DNA of 64,000 nucleotides from Flavihumibacter stibioxidans (GTDB lineage: Bacteria > Bacteroidota > Bacteroidia > Chitinophagales > Chitinophagaceae). Positions 35,259 to 45,705 of the stretch are shown one piece after another. Made by a program: the position numbers and the translations under genes. Under the pieces are notes generated by a model. The model saw only the letters and a list, made by a program, of their open reading frames with translations, was not told the DNA's origin and made no database searches. Location of the stretch: assembly GCF_014332695.1 (NCBI RefSeq), contig NZ_MBUA01000023.1:248001-312000 (forward strand), in the 5' to 3' direction. Every line of letters begins with the position of its first letter. Within the stretch, counting starts at the first letter, position 1.

Positions 35259-35400
35259 GATACCGCTAACAAGGGCCTTGCATTACCAGGGCGGTACGTT
35301 TGGACTTCAACGGAACATTATTGATATGCATCGGAAATTTCCTGTCATGGTTTCAATTTGGCTTTTGAAAATAAACATGACCACTTGCAAATAATTTATA
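35259..35400 (+). repeat. Truncated attC-like site D
   Basis: R'' ACCGCTAAC (35262-35270) then CATTACCAGGGCGG, GTCATGGTTTCAATT and GCAAATAAT, aligning with the first about 130 bp of sites A and B. The 3' arm and R' are missing. No cassette start matching this R'' (GTTAGCGGTATC) was found upstream. Confidence 0.75.
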
Positions 35401-35775
35401 GCCCGACTGCTTTTTGCTTTATTGGATTTCATGGTGGACCATAATGCATGGACCCTATTCTGCACACCAAGGAGAATTGACAAATTTCATTCATCACCTG
35501 GAAGAACGCATTTATCATATCGACAGAGAAGACATTCACGAATACACCGACGGTTCAGATGACGGATTTTTATACTGCCGCAGAAGAGTTCGAACATTAC
35601 TCACACCATAGCATGGAGACCTGTTCAACCAGAGCCATGTGGCAACTGTGACAAACGGCTGCTAAAATTGTACCGGAAACCTGCTCAAATACAATACAGC
35701 AGATACCCACTTGAAATTGTGTATTTTATTTACTATGTTGGAAGCCCAACTCTGCTACTATTATTAATTCAACTT
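35401..35775 (+). other. Gap with possible gene remnant
   Basis: 375 bp. An ORF at 35414-35611 encodes FIHHLEERIYHIDREDIHEYTDG before the likely frame change; no family recognised and the start is doubtful. It is best treated as a remnant. Confidence 0.4.
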
Positions 35776-36576
35776 ATGACAAATCGATATTTGCTGACCA
35801 TGATGTTCAGCCTTGTTATTCTGACATCCTGCGGAAAGGAAAACGAAACCGACAATTCAGTGAATAGTACGCTGGACAATGGATTGGTGGCCTATTATCC
35901 CTTAAACGGGGATGGCAATGATAAGAGTGGAAATGATTACCACCTAACCATAGTGGGAACTACCACCACCACGGATCGTTTTGGAGGCCCGAATTCAGCC
36001 TACAAGTTCAACGGGTCAACAGGTGATTATATGATCATTCCCAGCCTTCCCAAAGCAGATAACATGCGACAATTTACGGTCTCATTATGGATAAAACCTT
36101 CAAAAATCAACTATAACACGCCCATTTCGATCCGGCCAAAATTCACTACCGGCTGCACCAACTCAATCTCCCTGTCTTACGAAAATTCAAAATACATCCT
36201 GCGGGACAACGTGGTTTACTTCTCTTCTCCCAATACTTGCACCGCAAATGCATTTACTGAATCCCCCTCCGATCCAACCGGCCAATGGCATCACCTGGTA
36301 TTGGTCCAAACCTACATCAAAGAAGAAAATGGGTTATTACCCCGATACAAATATGATCAATACTATGATGGCAAATTGTTTTCAATTGGTTCATCGGGTG
36401 TTAGCTCCAATCCGGCGGAAGTTTCATTTATCAACGGGGGGACCATTGGTGGAAATAATAACAGTGGGAATTACGCAGCCAATTATGAAATGTTCAACGG
36501 GGAAATTGATGAAGTAAGGATATATAACAGGGCACTAACTCCCGAAGAAGTCGGCCTGCTGTTTAATAAGAAATAG
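35776..36576 (+). CDS. LamG-domain lipoprotein
   Basis: 266 residues from the ATG at 35776, chosen because it gives a lipoprotein signal with lipobox LVILTSC. One concanavalin-A/LamG domain: NGLVAYYPLNGDGNDKSGN ... YKFNGSTGDYMIIP ... FTVSLWIKP ... GQWHHLVLVQ ... FNGEIDEVRIYNRALTPEEV. Probably a surface carbohydrate-binding lipoprotein; ligand unknown. Confidence 0.88.
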   Translation: MTNRYLLTMMFSLVILTSCGKENETDNSVNSTLDNGLVAYYPLNGDGNDKSGNDYHLTIVGTTTTTDRFGGPNSAYKFNGSTGDYMIIPSLPKADNMRQFTVSLWIKPSKINYNTPISIRPKFTTGCTNSISLSYENSKYILRDNVVYFSSPNTCTANAFTESPSDPTGQWHHLVLVQTYIKEENGLLPRYKYDQYYDGKLFSIGSSGVSSNPAEVSFINGGTIGGNNNSGNYAANYEMFNGEIDEVRIYNRALTPEEVGLLFNKK

Positions 36577-36780
36577 CAACATACTGAACTGCCTATTACA
36601 TGCTCTAACTGAACCTGTCCCTGAAACTGCATGGCGCCAGGATACCAGTTAGGATACAATTCGCCCCGGGTGCGCAACACATTGGCATTGGTCCTGCTGA
36701 TGCGAACAACTTTACATTAGGGATAATTAAAAAAAACCAACAGTAACCTTAAAAATAAACCAGGTAAAATTCCTCACAAC

Positions 36781-37377
36781 ATGAAAGAGAAAACAATTAA
36801 TGACTCCGGATTTAAAATAGAAACATTCAGGCAGGCACAAACTGATATGTGTAACGGTTATGCAAATGGGGCAATTGGTGTAATAGTTTCAGGACTTATC
36901 TGGCTGACCGCAGCAATTATAGCATACCAATTTTCCTCAAAACAAGCCATTTTGATGCTCCTTTTGGGAGGTATGTTCATCTTTCCTATCAGTGTATTAC
37001 TTAACAAGCTAATTGGACTAAGTGGAACACATGCAAAGGGCAATCAGTTGGGAACCTTGGCTATGGAAGGAACAATTTTTATGATAATGTGTCTACCCCT
37101 TGCATATGGGCTTTCATCGCAAAAAACAGAATGGTTTTTTCAAGCTATGCTGCTAATTATTGGCGGAAGATATGTAACATTTGCAACTCTTTATGGCACC
37201 AGGCTTTATTGGGTTTTAGGTGCAGTTTTAGGAATTTCAGCATGCTTGTTATTTTATTTTAAATTCCAGTCATTAAGTTCTTTGCTAACAGGCTCATTTA
37301 TTGAATTATCATTCGGACTTTTTATGTTTATATCCTTTCGCAAAAACAAATTGCACATAGATAAAAATACCAAATAA
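36781..37377 (+). CDS. DUF7010-type six-helix membrane protein
   Basis: 198 residues. N-terminal amphipathic QAQTDMCNGYANGAIGVIVSGLIWLTAA and about six membrane helices, with ISVLLNKLIGLSGTHAKGNQLGTLAMEGT between helices 2 and 3. It matches a family I know only as DUF7010 (from memory). Function unknown; it stands alone. Confidence 0.7.
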   Translation: MKEKTINDSGFKIETFRQAQTDMCNGYANGAIGVIVSGLIWLTAAIIAYQFSSKQAILMLLLGGMFIFPISVLLNKLIGLSGTHAKGNQLGTLAMEGTIFMIMCLPLAYGLSSQKTEWFFQAMLLIIGGRYVTFATLYGTRLYWVLGAVLGISACLLFYFKFQSLSSLLTGSFIELSFGLFMFISFRKNKLHIDKNTK

Positions 37378-37547
37378 AAAACTGCCAGTCACCTACAGGG
37401 GCCTGCTCCGAAACCCTGGATTGCATCAATCCTGTTATCGGAAGGAGGTCAAAGCAAACCCCCTGACGCAAACAACCTCTATTTTGACGGTTTTATACCT
37501 TGCCGGGTTTGTTATTAAACGATAGGTTTGAACCAAATAATACAATC

Positions 37548-37985
37548 ATGGCACTTATCAATCCATACATAAATTTCAACGGAAACGCCGAAGAGGCATT
37601 CAATTTTTACAAATCAGTATTTGGTGGAGAGTTTGCAAAGATCATGCGTCTCAAAGATATATCGAGTCCTGAATTTCCAGTAGCAGAAAATGAAGTAAAT
37701 AAAATAATGCTCATTGCCCTGCCTATTGGCAAAAATATTTTAATGGGCAATGACGTTCCAGAAAGTATGGGCCAGGTAAATGAAAACGAAAACAGATCTA
37801 AAATATCTGTCAGCGCGGAAAGTCGGGAAGAAGCCGACAGGTTATTTAACGGACTTTCAGCTGGCGGAAATATTGAAGTACCGATTGGCGACAGTCCATG
37901 GGGATCCTATTTTGGGATGTTCAGAGACAAATTCGGTATTGAATGGATGGTGGATTTCGATCCAAATTATAACGGAAAAATATAA
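37548..37985 (+). CDS. VOC-family protein, PhnB-like
   Basis: 145 residues from the ATG at 37548. INPYINFNGNAEEAFNFYKSVFGGEF and SPWGSYFGMFRDKFGIEWMVDFD are the typical start and end of PhnB/YjdN-type proteins. Enzymatic role unknown. Confidence 0.88.
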   Translation: MALINPYINFNGNAEEAFNFYKSVFGGEFAKIMRLKDISSPEFPVAENEVNKIMLIALPIGKNILMGNDVPESMGQVNENENRSKISVSAESREEADRLFNGLSAGGNIEVPIGDSPWGSYFGMFRDKFGIEWMVDFDPNYNGKI

Positions 37986-38284
37986 ACGAATAAAAAAACG
38001 ATCGTCAAAGAAATTTATTAACAAAAGTCTGGCAGTACTCTCCACATTATCAGGAAACAGCATTTTCTGTCGGGCGGGATAAACCCTGGAAATTTCCATG
38101 GTCATATAAATCCCTGACCGTAGGCGAAAATGTATAGAATCCTCGCTACTATATGTATAATACTAGTTTTTAATCCAAAAGGTTCGATCGATGATTTATC
38201 TTTAATAAATCGATTCGAAACAACTCCGGAATTTATTGCATAAAAGCAAGGTGACTAACTTTTTTTTCATGACAATTTATAATA
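37986..38284. other. Gap with imperfect inverted repeat
   Basis: 299 bp. TTCGATCGATGATTTAT and ATAAATCGATTCGAA (38183-38219) form a bulged inverted repeat, possibly an operator for ridA. No gene seen. Confidence 0.5.
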
Positions 38285-38761
38285 ATGAAAAGAGCCTATA
38301 TACCTTTCTTACTTCTCCTCCCTTTGACAGGTTTTTCACAAACAGATACTTCCTTTGTACATTTCAGAAACCCCACTTCAGTATCACCGGCAAAAGGATA
38401 CTCCCATTCAGTTGAAGTAGATTTAGGCAATAGTAAAATGATTGTCATATCGGGACAGATAGCACTTGACAATAAAGGAAACCTGATCGGCAAAAACAAT
38501 CTGGCCGAACAAACAGAGCAGGTTTTTACCAATATAAATAACATCGTAACAGAAAGTGGTGGCACCATGGATAATGTGATAAAGATTGGCATCTTTATGA
38601 CTGACATAACACAAGTGCAGGTTATGAGAGATGTGAGAAACAAATTTTTCAATCACCTAAAACCACCCACAAGTACATTAGTCCAGGTGTGTAAACTAGT
38701 GAGGGACGATTTATTAATAGAAATCGAAGCGACAGCCATAATTCCTAAAAAAGATAAATAG
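38285..38761 (+). CDS. Exported RidA-family protein
   Basis: 158 residues. Signal peptide (about MKRAYIPFLLLLPLTGFSQ), then a YjgF/RidA domain: GYSHSVEVDLGNSKMIVISGQIALDNKGNLIGKNNLAEQTEQVFTNI and VCKLVRDDLLIEIEATAII. Typical RidA is cytosolic and hydrolyses reactive enamines; an exported form suggests another role. The PD40 gene starts 7 nt after its stop. Confidence 0.85.
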   Translation: MKRAYIPFLLLLPLTGFSQTDTSFVHFRNPTSVSPAKGYSHSVEVDLGNSKMIVISGQIALDNKGNLIGKNNLAEQTEQVFTNINNIVTESGGTMDNVIKIGIFMTDITQVQVMRDVRNKFFNHLKPPTSTLVQVCKLVRDDLLIEIEATAIIPKKDK

Positions 38762-38768
38762 AAACAAC

Positions 38769-41054
38769 TTGAAACAGCGAGCCTGTTTTTCCCTTCTATT
38801 GATACTGGTATTCAACATAACTGGTATTGGTCAGTCTGCCGAAAGAATTTTCTATTCGACATTTAGCCCCCAGGATTGGGATATTTATATTTCAAAAAAC
38901 GGCGGAAAAACAATTGAAAGGTTTACCAACCACCCTTCCCTGGATTATGATGCTGTTATCAGTCCAGATGGGAAATACGTGGTGTATACTTCTGAAAGAT
39001 CCGGCTTACCGCAGCTATATGTACAGCCCATTGAAGGAAACCAATCCCCTGCCCTGTTGATTATAAGCAATTCCTTCCAGGATCAGGCAGCTTTCTCACC
39101 AGACGGCAGTCAACTGGCATTTGTAGCTTCCCATGAAGGTAATTCTGATATATATATCATCCCATTTCTGCCAGACTCCACTCAGGATATTTCAACAGCC
39201 TCCAACCTGACCAATGATCCGGGTGGTGACTTCCGGCCTGCGTTTTCACCTGATGGAAAACAGGTTGCCTTTAGCAGCGACCGCGGGCATGAAATTGTTC
39301 CGCATCCGCAATTTCCATTTGCCAGGCAGCGAATAGGCGATATTTATTCGGTAGATATTTCAGGTAAGAATTTGAAACGACTCACCGATTCCGATTCCTG
39401 GGACGGCAGCCCGTTATGGTCGGCAGATGGAACGAAAATCGTTTTTTACAGTGGCCGAACCGGTAAAAATTCCATTTTTGAAATGAATACAGATGGAACC
39501 AGTCAAAAACAACTCATTGAGTTTCCTGGTCCGGCTGTTTCCCCGAAATACTTGCCCAATGGAAATATAGTCTTTACTACCTGGAACAGCGAACAGGATT
39601 TTAAAATCATGCAGGCAGACAAAGCCACCCAAGAAATCACCCCTTTGTTTTCAAACAGTCCGGATTTGATGTTCCATGCAGATATTCATCCCAATGGCCT
39701 GATGGTATTCCACGGCGGAAATTATCCGGAAACTCAAAGACAGCAGGGGAAATTCGGCTTTGATGGCAATGTGTTGGCGAAACTCACCAGCTCACTATTC
39801 TTCGCTGATCAGCAAATAGAAGCATTCGGGGTACGCAGGGCATTTGTAGCACCGCCTCAGATTGGAAACAACCTTTTGTTCTACGATGCAGGTGATATAC
39901 AAAGTTTTTTTGAGTACCTCAAGCCATTGGGTTTTAGTGTTTTCTGGCTCCCTATTCTGGTTATTGTTATGTTTCTATCAGGCCTCATTCTGGGGGTCAG
40001 GAACAGAAAGAAAACCCCCTTCTGGAAATATTTGCTTTTTAGTATACTGACAGTGGTAGCTGGAATTGCCACCGGCGGACTTTTCCTGTTTGTGGACGTC
40101 ATCAATCCCATGCCTGTAAGCACCATTCGTTGGACAATGGGCTTGCTGACAGTTGTGTTGATTGTGCTGGGTTGGTGGCAGTACAAGAGAACTACCAGGT
40201 TAAAAGAAACCGGAAAAGAAACCTACAGGATATCCAAATTATACAACAACCTTTTTTATGGTCTGGCTGCATTTTCATTCCTCTGTGCGGTTTTCATTAA
40301 CCATTTTGTCAACTCCACCATACATTTTTACCAGGTTGATTATGCAACGGAAGAAAGAAAGCCTCTATTTATTTTAGAAAAAGAACCCAATACAAACCCA
40401 GCCAACTTTTCGGTATTGGACAGTAAGGTTACTCATGATGGGAAAGCGTTGATTTTCACGACGGGCAGTTTCAGGGCAAATGCAACTACCCAGGGCGATA
40501 TTTGGAAATATGACTTTGCTACTAAAATTGTGACCAAACTCTCTGATTCACCCTATAATGATGGTTTTGCTGACATCAGTAAAGACGGTAAAATAGTTTT
40601 TCGCAGTGGCAGAAGCGAAAGCTTTGATATTTATTTAAAAACCACTAAAGGAATTGAAAATCTAACCAACGACATCCATCGGGATAATTTTCCTGCCATT
40701 TCCATACAGGGAGATAAAATTGTATTTGCTTCCGACAGGCTAAGAAAGGATAATGAGTACAAAACTATGGACATCTTTTTGATGAAATTAAATCCGGATA
40801 ATAGTTGGTCGGAACCCGAAAGAATTTCAGCAGGCAAAGGACAAAATGCACATGCTCATTTTTCCCCAGATGGCGAATGGGTGATATATACCACAGAAGG
40901 TTATGGCATAAATGATGAACAGGCTCTTATTCAGCCTATCATATTCTCACCTCAAATGTATGGTGAAATTGTAGCGTACAATTTAACTACGAAAGAACGA
41001 TTCCGGCTTACGCATAATAAATGGGAAGAAGGAACACCACTATGGGTTGAATGA
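38769..41054 (+). CDS. TolB/PD40-propeller membrane protein
   Basis: 761 residues from a TTG at 38769, directly after ridA. Signal peptide, then PD40 repeats (SPDGKYVVYTSERSGLPQLY, SPDGSQLAFVASHEGNSDIY, SPDGKQVAFSSDRG, SADGTKIVFYSGRTGKNSIF) to about residue 370. Four membrane helices at about 390-520, then a second set of propeller repeats on the far side (SKDGKIVFRSGRSESFDIY, SPDGEWVIYTTEG). The two-propeller, membrane-split layout is unusual. Function unknown. Confidence 0.82.
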   Translation: MKQRACFSLLLILVFNITGIGQSAERIFYSTFSPQDWDIYISKNGGKTIERFTNHPSLDYDAVISPDGKYVVYTSERSGLPQLYVQPIEGNQSPALLIISNSFQDQAAFSPDGSQLAFVASHEGNSDIYIIPFLPDSTQDISTASNLTNDPGGDFRPAFSPDGKQVAFSSDRGHEIVPHPQFPFARQRIGDIYSVDISGKNLKRLTDSDSWDGSPLWSADGTKIVFYSGRTGKNSIFEMNTDGTSQKQLIEFPGPAVSPKYLPNGNIVFTTWNSEQDFKIMQADKATQEITPLFSNSPDLMFHADIHPNGLMVFHGGNYPETQRQQGKFGFDGNVLAKLTSSLFFADQQIEAFGVRRAFVAPPQIGNNLLFYDAGDIQSFFEYLKPLGFSVFWLPILVIVMFLSGLILGVRNRKKTPFWKYLLFSILTVVAGIATGGLFLFVDVINPMPVSTIRWTMGLLTVVLIVLGWWQYKRTTRLKETGKETYRISKLYNNLFYGLAAFSFLCAVFINHFVNSTIHFYQVDYATEERKPLFILEKEPNTNPANFSVLDSKVTHDGKALIFTTGSFRANATTQGDIWKYDFATKIVTKLSDSPYNDGFADISKDGKIVFRSGRSESFDIYLKTTKGIENLTNDIHRDNFPAISIQGDKIVFASDRLRKDNEYKTMDIFLMKLNPDNSWSEPERISAGKGQNAHAHFSPDGEWVIYTTEGYGINDEQALIQPIIFSPQMYGEIVAYNLTTKERFRLTHNKWEEGTPLWVE

Positions 41055-41186
41055 TATTGAGGCAATAATTACCCTGCTTTACCGTTTGCCTCCTTGTATA
41101 CGAACATTTTGTAAAGAATAACCTACGGAACCCGTTAAACCTTTTATAAAATAAGTAGTCGAACAAGAAAGCTGAATCCATTTAGT

Positions 41187-42257
41187 ATGAAACAAATAGC
41201 CTACCTGGTCCTGCTGCTGGTATCCGTTTCGGGTTGCACCAAAGACGACCCTGTTGACCAGCCGCCTCCCCCAGACACCATGTATTTTCCTTCCACGCCC
41301 AATACCACCTGGGAAACTCAATCGCTTTCGAGCCTGGGCTGGAAGGAAAACGCCGTTCAACCGTTAAAGGATTTCCTCAATGCCAGCCACACCAAATCCT
41401 TTATGATCCTGGTAAATGGCCGGATCGTAATGGAAACGTATTTTAACGGGCACAATGCCGCCACTGAATGGGAGTGGAACAGTGCCGGAAAAACCCTGGT
41501 AGCCACCACTACCGGTATTGCCCAACAAGAAGGCCTGCTCAATATCAATAATAAAGCTTCCGATTATTTAGGCACCGGCTGGACCAGTATGCCACTGGAA
41601 AAGGAAAACCTGATTACAGTCAGGCACTTGTTAACCATGTCTTCCGGCATTAATGATGCCAGCCAATTGGTTATTAAATCCAACCTGACCCATGTGGCCG
41701 ATGCCGGTACCCGCTGGGCATATGGGAATGTGTTCCAGAAGCTGACTGACGTAGTGGCGGAGGCAGCCAACCAGAACTTTGAAACTTATTTCAACACCAA
41801 GCTGAAGAGTAAAATCGGAATGGATGGCCGTTGGAATTTCGGAACCATTTTTACAATCTACCATAGTACTGCCAGAAGTATGGCCAGGTTTGGTTTACTG
41901 GCCCTGAATAAAGGAAAATGGAACAATGAACAGGTCGTGAATGAATCATTCTTTTCGGAAAGCATTACTACTTCCCAATCCATCAACCCCTCCTATGGTT
42001 ACCTGTGGTGGTTAAATGGAAAATCGAAGTATATGGTACCCAGCGATCAAACTGTTTACCAGGGCAGCCTGATTCCCAATGCCCCGGCTGATATGTATGC
42101 CGCGATGGGTGCAAAAGACCAGCGTATATATGTAATCCCCGGTAAAAAAATGGTGATAGTCCGTATGGGTGACGCATCAGATCCCGCCAATCCGGATTTT
42201 GCGGTATCCGGCTTTGACAATGCGCTTTGGGAAAAAATCAATGCAGTGATAAATTAA
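41187..42257 (+). CDS. Beta-lactamase-family serine hydrolase, lipoprotein
   Basis: 356 residues. Lipobox VSVSGC (Cys17). Penicillin-binding fold with SxxK at Ser99-Lys102 (NSAGKTLV) and YxN at Tyr179-Asn181 (WAYGNVF). Probably an esterase or peptidase of class C type acting in the periplasm; real beta-lactamase activity is not implied. Confidence 0.9.
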   Translation: MKQIAYLVLLLVSVSGCTKDDPVDQPPPPDTMYFPSTPNTTWETQSLSSLGWKENAVQPLKDFLNASHTKSFMILVNGRIVMETYFNGHNAATEWEWNSAGKTLVATTTGIAQQEGLLNINNKASDYLGTGWTSMPLEKENLITVRHLLTMSSGINDASQLVIKSNLTHVADAGTRWAYGNVFQKLTDVVAEAANQNFETYFNTKLKSKIGMDGRWNFGTIFTIYHSTARSMARFGLLALNKGKWNNEQVVNESFFSESITTSQSINPSYGYLWWLNGKSKYMVPSDQTVYQGSLIPNAPADMYAAMGAKDQRIYVIPGKKMVIVRMGDASDPANPDFAVSGFDNALWEKINAVIN

Positions 42258-42322
42258 ATAGAAACTGTCTGATCAGAAAGTGAACATCATCACACCCGGT
42301 AAAACAAGGTGAGGGTTGAAGG

Positions 42323-42709
42323 ATGCAAAACAGAAAGAGCATATACATAATTGTACTAATTTCCCTATTCGTAGGAGTACTACATTTCGCAGTTGGACCC
42401 GATTATCAGGGTATTTTCAAGAATTTTATCCGGGGCTATTTAATTGATATCCTGCTACCCTTGAATCTGTACCTGTTGCTGCAAATATCTCTGAGAAGGA
42501 ACCTGTCAGTCAATTCATCCCGGATCACAGGTGCAATCATCACCTTTGCAATTGGAATAATAGTTGAATTATCGCAACTATACGGAATCGAATTATTCGG
42601 CAGGACTTATGACCCATGGGATATAGTAATGTATGCCATTGGAATTGGCTTAGGTATTGCAATTGATTTTACGATAATTGACAAATTCGAAAAACAACGG
42701 CTAAAATGA
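42323..42709 (+). CDS. VanZ-like/DUF2809-type small membrane protein
   Basis: 128 residues, four membrane helices. The end RTYDPWDIVMYAIGIGLGIAID is the usual conserved block of VanZ-like and DUF2809 proteins. Role unknown. Confidence 0.72.
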   Translation: MQNRKSIYIIVLISLFVGVLHFAVGPDYQGIFKNFIRGYLIDILLPLNLYLLLQISLRRNLSVNSSRITGAIITFAIGIIVELSQLYGIELFGRTYDPWDIVMYAIGIGLGIAIDFTIIDKFEKQRLK

Positions 42710-42968
42710 ATCCTTACGCCACACCACATCAGCTTCCTGCAAGGCGGCATCATGAAAGCCTTGCACATAAATTAAACAGTACGTTTTGAAACCGGGTCGG
42801 ATATTCGTTACAATTTTCGGAAGCCAACCGCTACTGATAGTGATAATGCCAACAACTGACTCAAATAAAATGACAACTTAAAACTGTAATAACAGTAAAA
42901 ATAGTGGCTGCTATTACCCAAAAAAGCGGAACAGGCAACCAGGCATAAATATTTACTTTTGACAGAAT

Positions 42969-44186
42969 ATGAACGAACCATATCTTGAACTTCCTTTTTT
43001 CACCAACTTATTGATTCTATTGGTGACTGCAAGGATTTTTGGAGAAATCTTTGAGCGATTTAAACAACCTGCAATGATCGGGGAAATTATCGCAGGTATT
43101 ATTCTGGGACCAAGTCTTCTTAATCTAATCCACCGAACAGAAGACATTAAAGTCATCTCCGAATTAGGGATTTTTCTTTTGGTAATTATTGCGGGACTTG
43201 AAATTAACATTGACGACATCCTCAAATCCCTGAAAGGCAGGAATATCATCATATCAGTTATGGCTTTTTTCATACCGATATTTGGTGGTATAGCAGTTGG
43301 ATATTATTTCAACCAGGATATTATGACCACTGTATTTATTGGTTTGTGTGTTGCCATTACGGCACTTCCGGTGAGTATCAGGATTTTAATGGATCTGGGT
43401 AAAATAAATTCGGAAGTAGGTCAAAAGATCATTTCAATAGCCATCTTTGATGACGTATTGGCCTTATCTATTTTAGGCGTATTGCTCAACATTAAAGACA
43501 CTGATATGTCTGTTATGTCGGTTGTTAAGGCCGGTTCGATATCCCTCATAAAATTAATTGTATTTATCTCGCTATTAAGTATCGCCTATTTATCTATCAA
43601 AAGTGTTTTACGTAAAGGGAATTATATTCAGGAGTCACTCGACAATCTCGTTTCTTTTTTAAAAGGGAAAGAGTCCCTTTTTGCATTGTTCTTCGCTTTT
43701 GTGCTTTTATTTTCTACATTCACTGAGAACTTAGGTCTTCATTTCATTGTTGGTGCGTTCTTTGCTTCCATGCTTATAAGTGAATCACTCATTGGCAAAG
43801 ACAATTTGAAGTCAGTAGAAACAACAACGAGCAATATTGCAATGGGACTTTTAGCCCCAATTTTCTTTGCAGGAATCGGACTTGAATTTAATATTTCCGC
43901 AATAAGTAACATCGGGCTTTTGATAGCAGTAATAACCGTTTCCTATTTATCCAAAATTGCTGGCGGATATATTGGCGGTACGCTGGCCGGACTGAACAGG
44001 AGGGTATCATTGACACTTGGCGTAGGACTGAATGCAAGAGGAATTATGGAGCTTGTAATTGCCAACATTGCATACAGAAACGGATTAATCAGTACCGAGG
44101 TTTTCTCTATTTTAGTAATTATGGGCGTGCTGACCACCCTGACAACCCCTTTATTACTAAAGCAGGCTTTTGGTCGGAATGAATAG
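42969..44186 (+). CDS. Cation:proton antiporter (CPA2 family)
   Basis: 405 residues, about 12-13 membrane helices. RFKQPAMIGEIIAGIILGPSLL and the ion-binding region SIAIFDDVLALSILG (two adjacent Asp) are typical of CPA2 Na+/H+ or K+/H+ exchangers. No TrkA-N or C-terminal regulatory domain is present. A single gene. Confidence 0.92.
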   Translation: MNEPYLELPFFTNLLILLVTARIFGEIFERFKQPAMIGEIIAGIILGPSLLNLIHRTEDIKVISELGIFLLVIIAGLEINIDDILKSLKGRNIIISVMAFFIPIFGGIAVGYYFNQDIMTTVFIGLCVAITALPVSIRILMDLGKINSEVGQKIISIAIFDDVLALSILGVLLNIKDTDMSVMSVVKAGSISLIKLIVFISLLSIAYLSIKSVLRKGNYIQESLDNLVSFLKGKESLFALFFAFVLLFSTFTENLGLHFIVGAFFASMLISESLIGKDNLKSVETTTSNIAMGLLAPIFFAGIGLEFNISAISNIGLLIAVITVSYLSKIAGGYIGGTLAGLNRRVSLTLGVGLNARGIMELVIANIAYRNGLISTEVFSILVIMGVLTTLTTPLLLKQAFGRNE

Positions 44187-44317
44187 ACATTCTTACGTCA
44201 ACAACCCAATATCATCAGGTGTGCAGCGTCAATTGCAATTGATTTGACAATTATTAACAAATTCAGCAGATTACATTGCATTGTAAATAATACAGGAACA
44301 CCATACAACCAAAATAT

Positions 44318-44740
44318 ATGCGACAGAAACTAAATTTAATAACACTGGGCGTAGATGATTTTGAAAAGTCCCTGGACTTTTACGAAAAAGGGCTTGGGTG
44401 GAAAAAATCCGACAAAAGTATGGATGGCCTGGCTATATTTCCATTAGGCGGAATTAGTTTGGCTTTGCATCCACGACATGAACTTGCTGAAGATACAACA
44501 TTGAGTTATCAGCAAACTGAATTTTCAGGGCTGACAATTTCTTACAATGCGAAATCGCAATTGGAAGTTGATGAAGTGTTAAAGCAGGTTGCACAACTTG
44601 GGGCGACAATCATAAAACCCGCGCAAAAGGTGTACTGGGGCGGTTATAGTGGTTACTTTAAAGATTTAGACGGACATTTGTTTGAAGTTGCATATAACCC
44701 CTTTTGGGAGTTAGACGAAAACGATAACTTAAACCTGTAG
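44318..44740 (+). CDS. VOC-family protein
   Basis: 140 residues. One glyoxalase-type module: LITLGVDDFEKSLDFYEKGLGWKK ... GYFKDLDGHLFEVAYNPFW. The metal-ligand Glu at the end is present. Substrate unknown. Confidence 0.9.
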   Translation: MRQKLNLITLGVDDFEKSLDFYEKGLGWKKSDKSMDGLAIFPLGGISLALHPRHELAEDTTLSYQQTEFSGLTISYNAKSQLEVDEVLKQVAQLGATIIKPAQKVYWGGYSGYFKDLDGHLFEVAYNPFWELDENDNLNL

Positions 44741-44880
44741 TGAATCTGGCAATCGAACTCCCTAAATATTGGTGGCATTTATGTTCTGCGATAATAAAAC
44801 AGGAGTGGACAAAATGAATATAAGTAAGCCCCGAATCATGGTGGGTCACTATATATACAGAAACTTATAACTCCCTCATC

Positions 44881-45705
44881 ATGATTTACAAAATAAGCCT
44901 GACTGTAATATTAATACTTGAATTTTTTCTGTCTTCCTTTGGGCAGACAAAAAAGGACAGTTCAAAGAGGGCTATAATCTGCCTTACCTATGACGACGGT
45001 TTGGAAACTCAGCTTTCAACCGTAGTCCCTCAATTAGACTCGATTAATCTAAAAGGCACTTTCTTTTTAAACTCCATTCAAGGCTCATCCCAATCAGACG
45101 TGATTGGTCAATTCCCCGAATCGGTGTTGGGCTGGACCAATGCTGCCAGGAACGGGCATGAACTGGCAAACCATACTTTGTTTCATGCCTGCCCTGAAAA
45201 ATTAGGCTGGCAAAAGTCTATTTCAATTGATAACTATACCATTGATAAAATCATCAAGGAAATCAGCACAGTAAACAGTATGCTTTCTTTGCTCGATCCG
45301 AAAAGGAAAACAAGGTCATTTGCATTTCCCTGTAACAATGTTTTCATTGCAGGCACTGACTATTCGGAAATCATTAAGAATAAAGGATTAGTGACTTATG
45401 GCAGAACAGGAGGTGATAGTAATAGCGTCATAACAGATTTTAAATATTTGAACAGAATGCAGGTTCCCTCCTGGCATGTATGGACAGGAACAACGCTACA
45501 GCAACTCATTTCATTTGCAGAAAAAGTAAAAAAGACAGGCGGAATGGGAGTTTATCAGTTTCATGGGGTAGGTGGACAAATATTCCAGATTTCAAAAGAA
45601 ACACACCGGGCTTTTGTATACTATTTAAAGGAACATCAGGATGACTATTGGGTGACTACTTTCTCTGAAGCAATGAATTTTATTAGCGATCAGCAGAAGG
45701 AGTAA
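44881..45705 (+). CDS. Polysaccharide deacetylase family protein, exported
   Basis: 274 residues. Signal peptide; NodB-type motif 1 TYDDG (Asp38-Asp39) and motif 2 HTLFH (His98, His102). It probably removes acetyl groups from a sugar polymer or acts as a related amidase. A single gene. Confidence 0.87.
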   Translation: MIYKISLTVILILEFFLSSFGQTKKDSSKRAIICLTYDDGLETQLSTVVPQLDSINLKGTFFLNSIQGSSQSDVIGQFPESVLGWTNAARNGHELANHTLFHACPEKLGWQKSISIDNYTIDKIIKEISTVNSMLSLLDPKRKTRSFAFPCNNVFIAGTDYSEIIKNKGLVTYGRTGGDSNSVITDFKYLNRMQVPSWHVWTGTTLQQLISFAEKVKKTGGMGVYQFHGVGGQIFQISKETHRAFVYYLKEHQDDYWVTTFSEAMNFISDQQKE

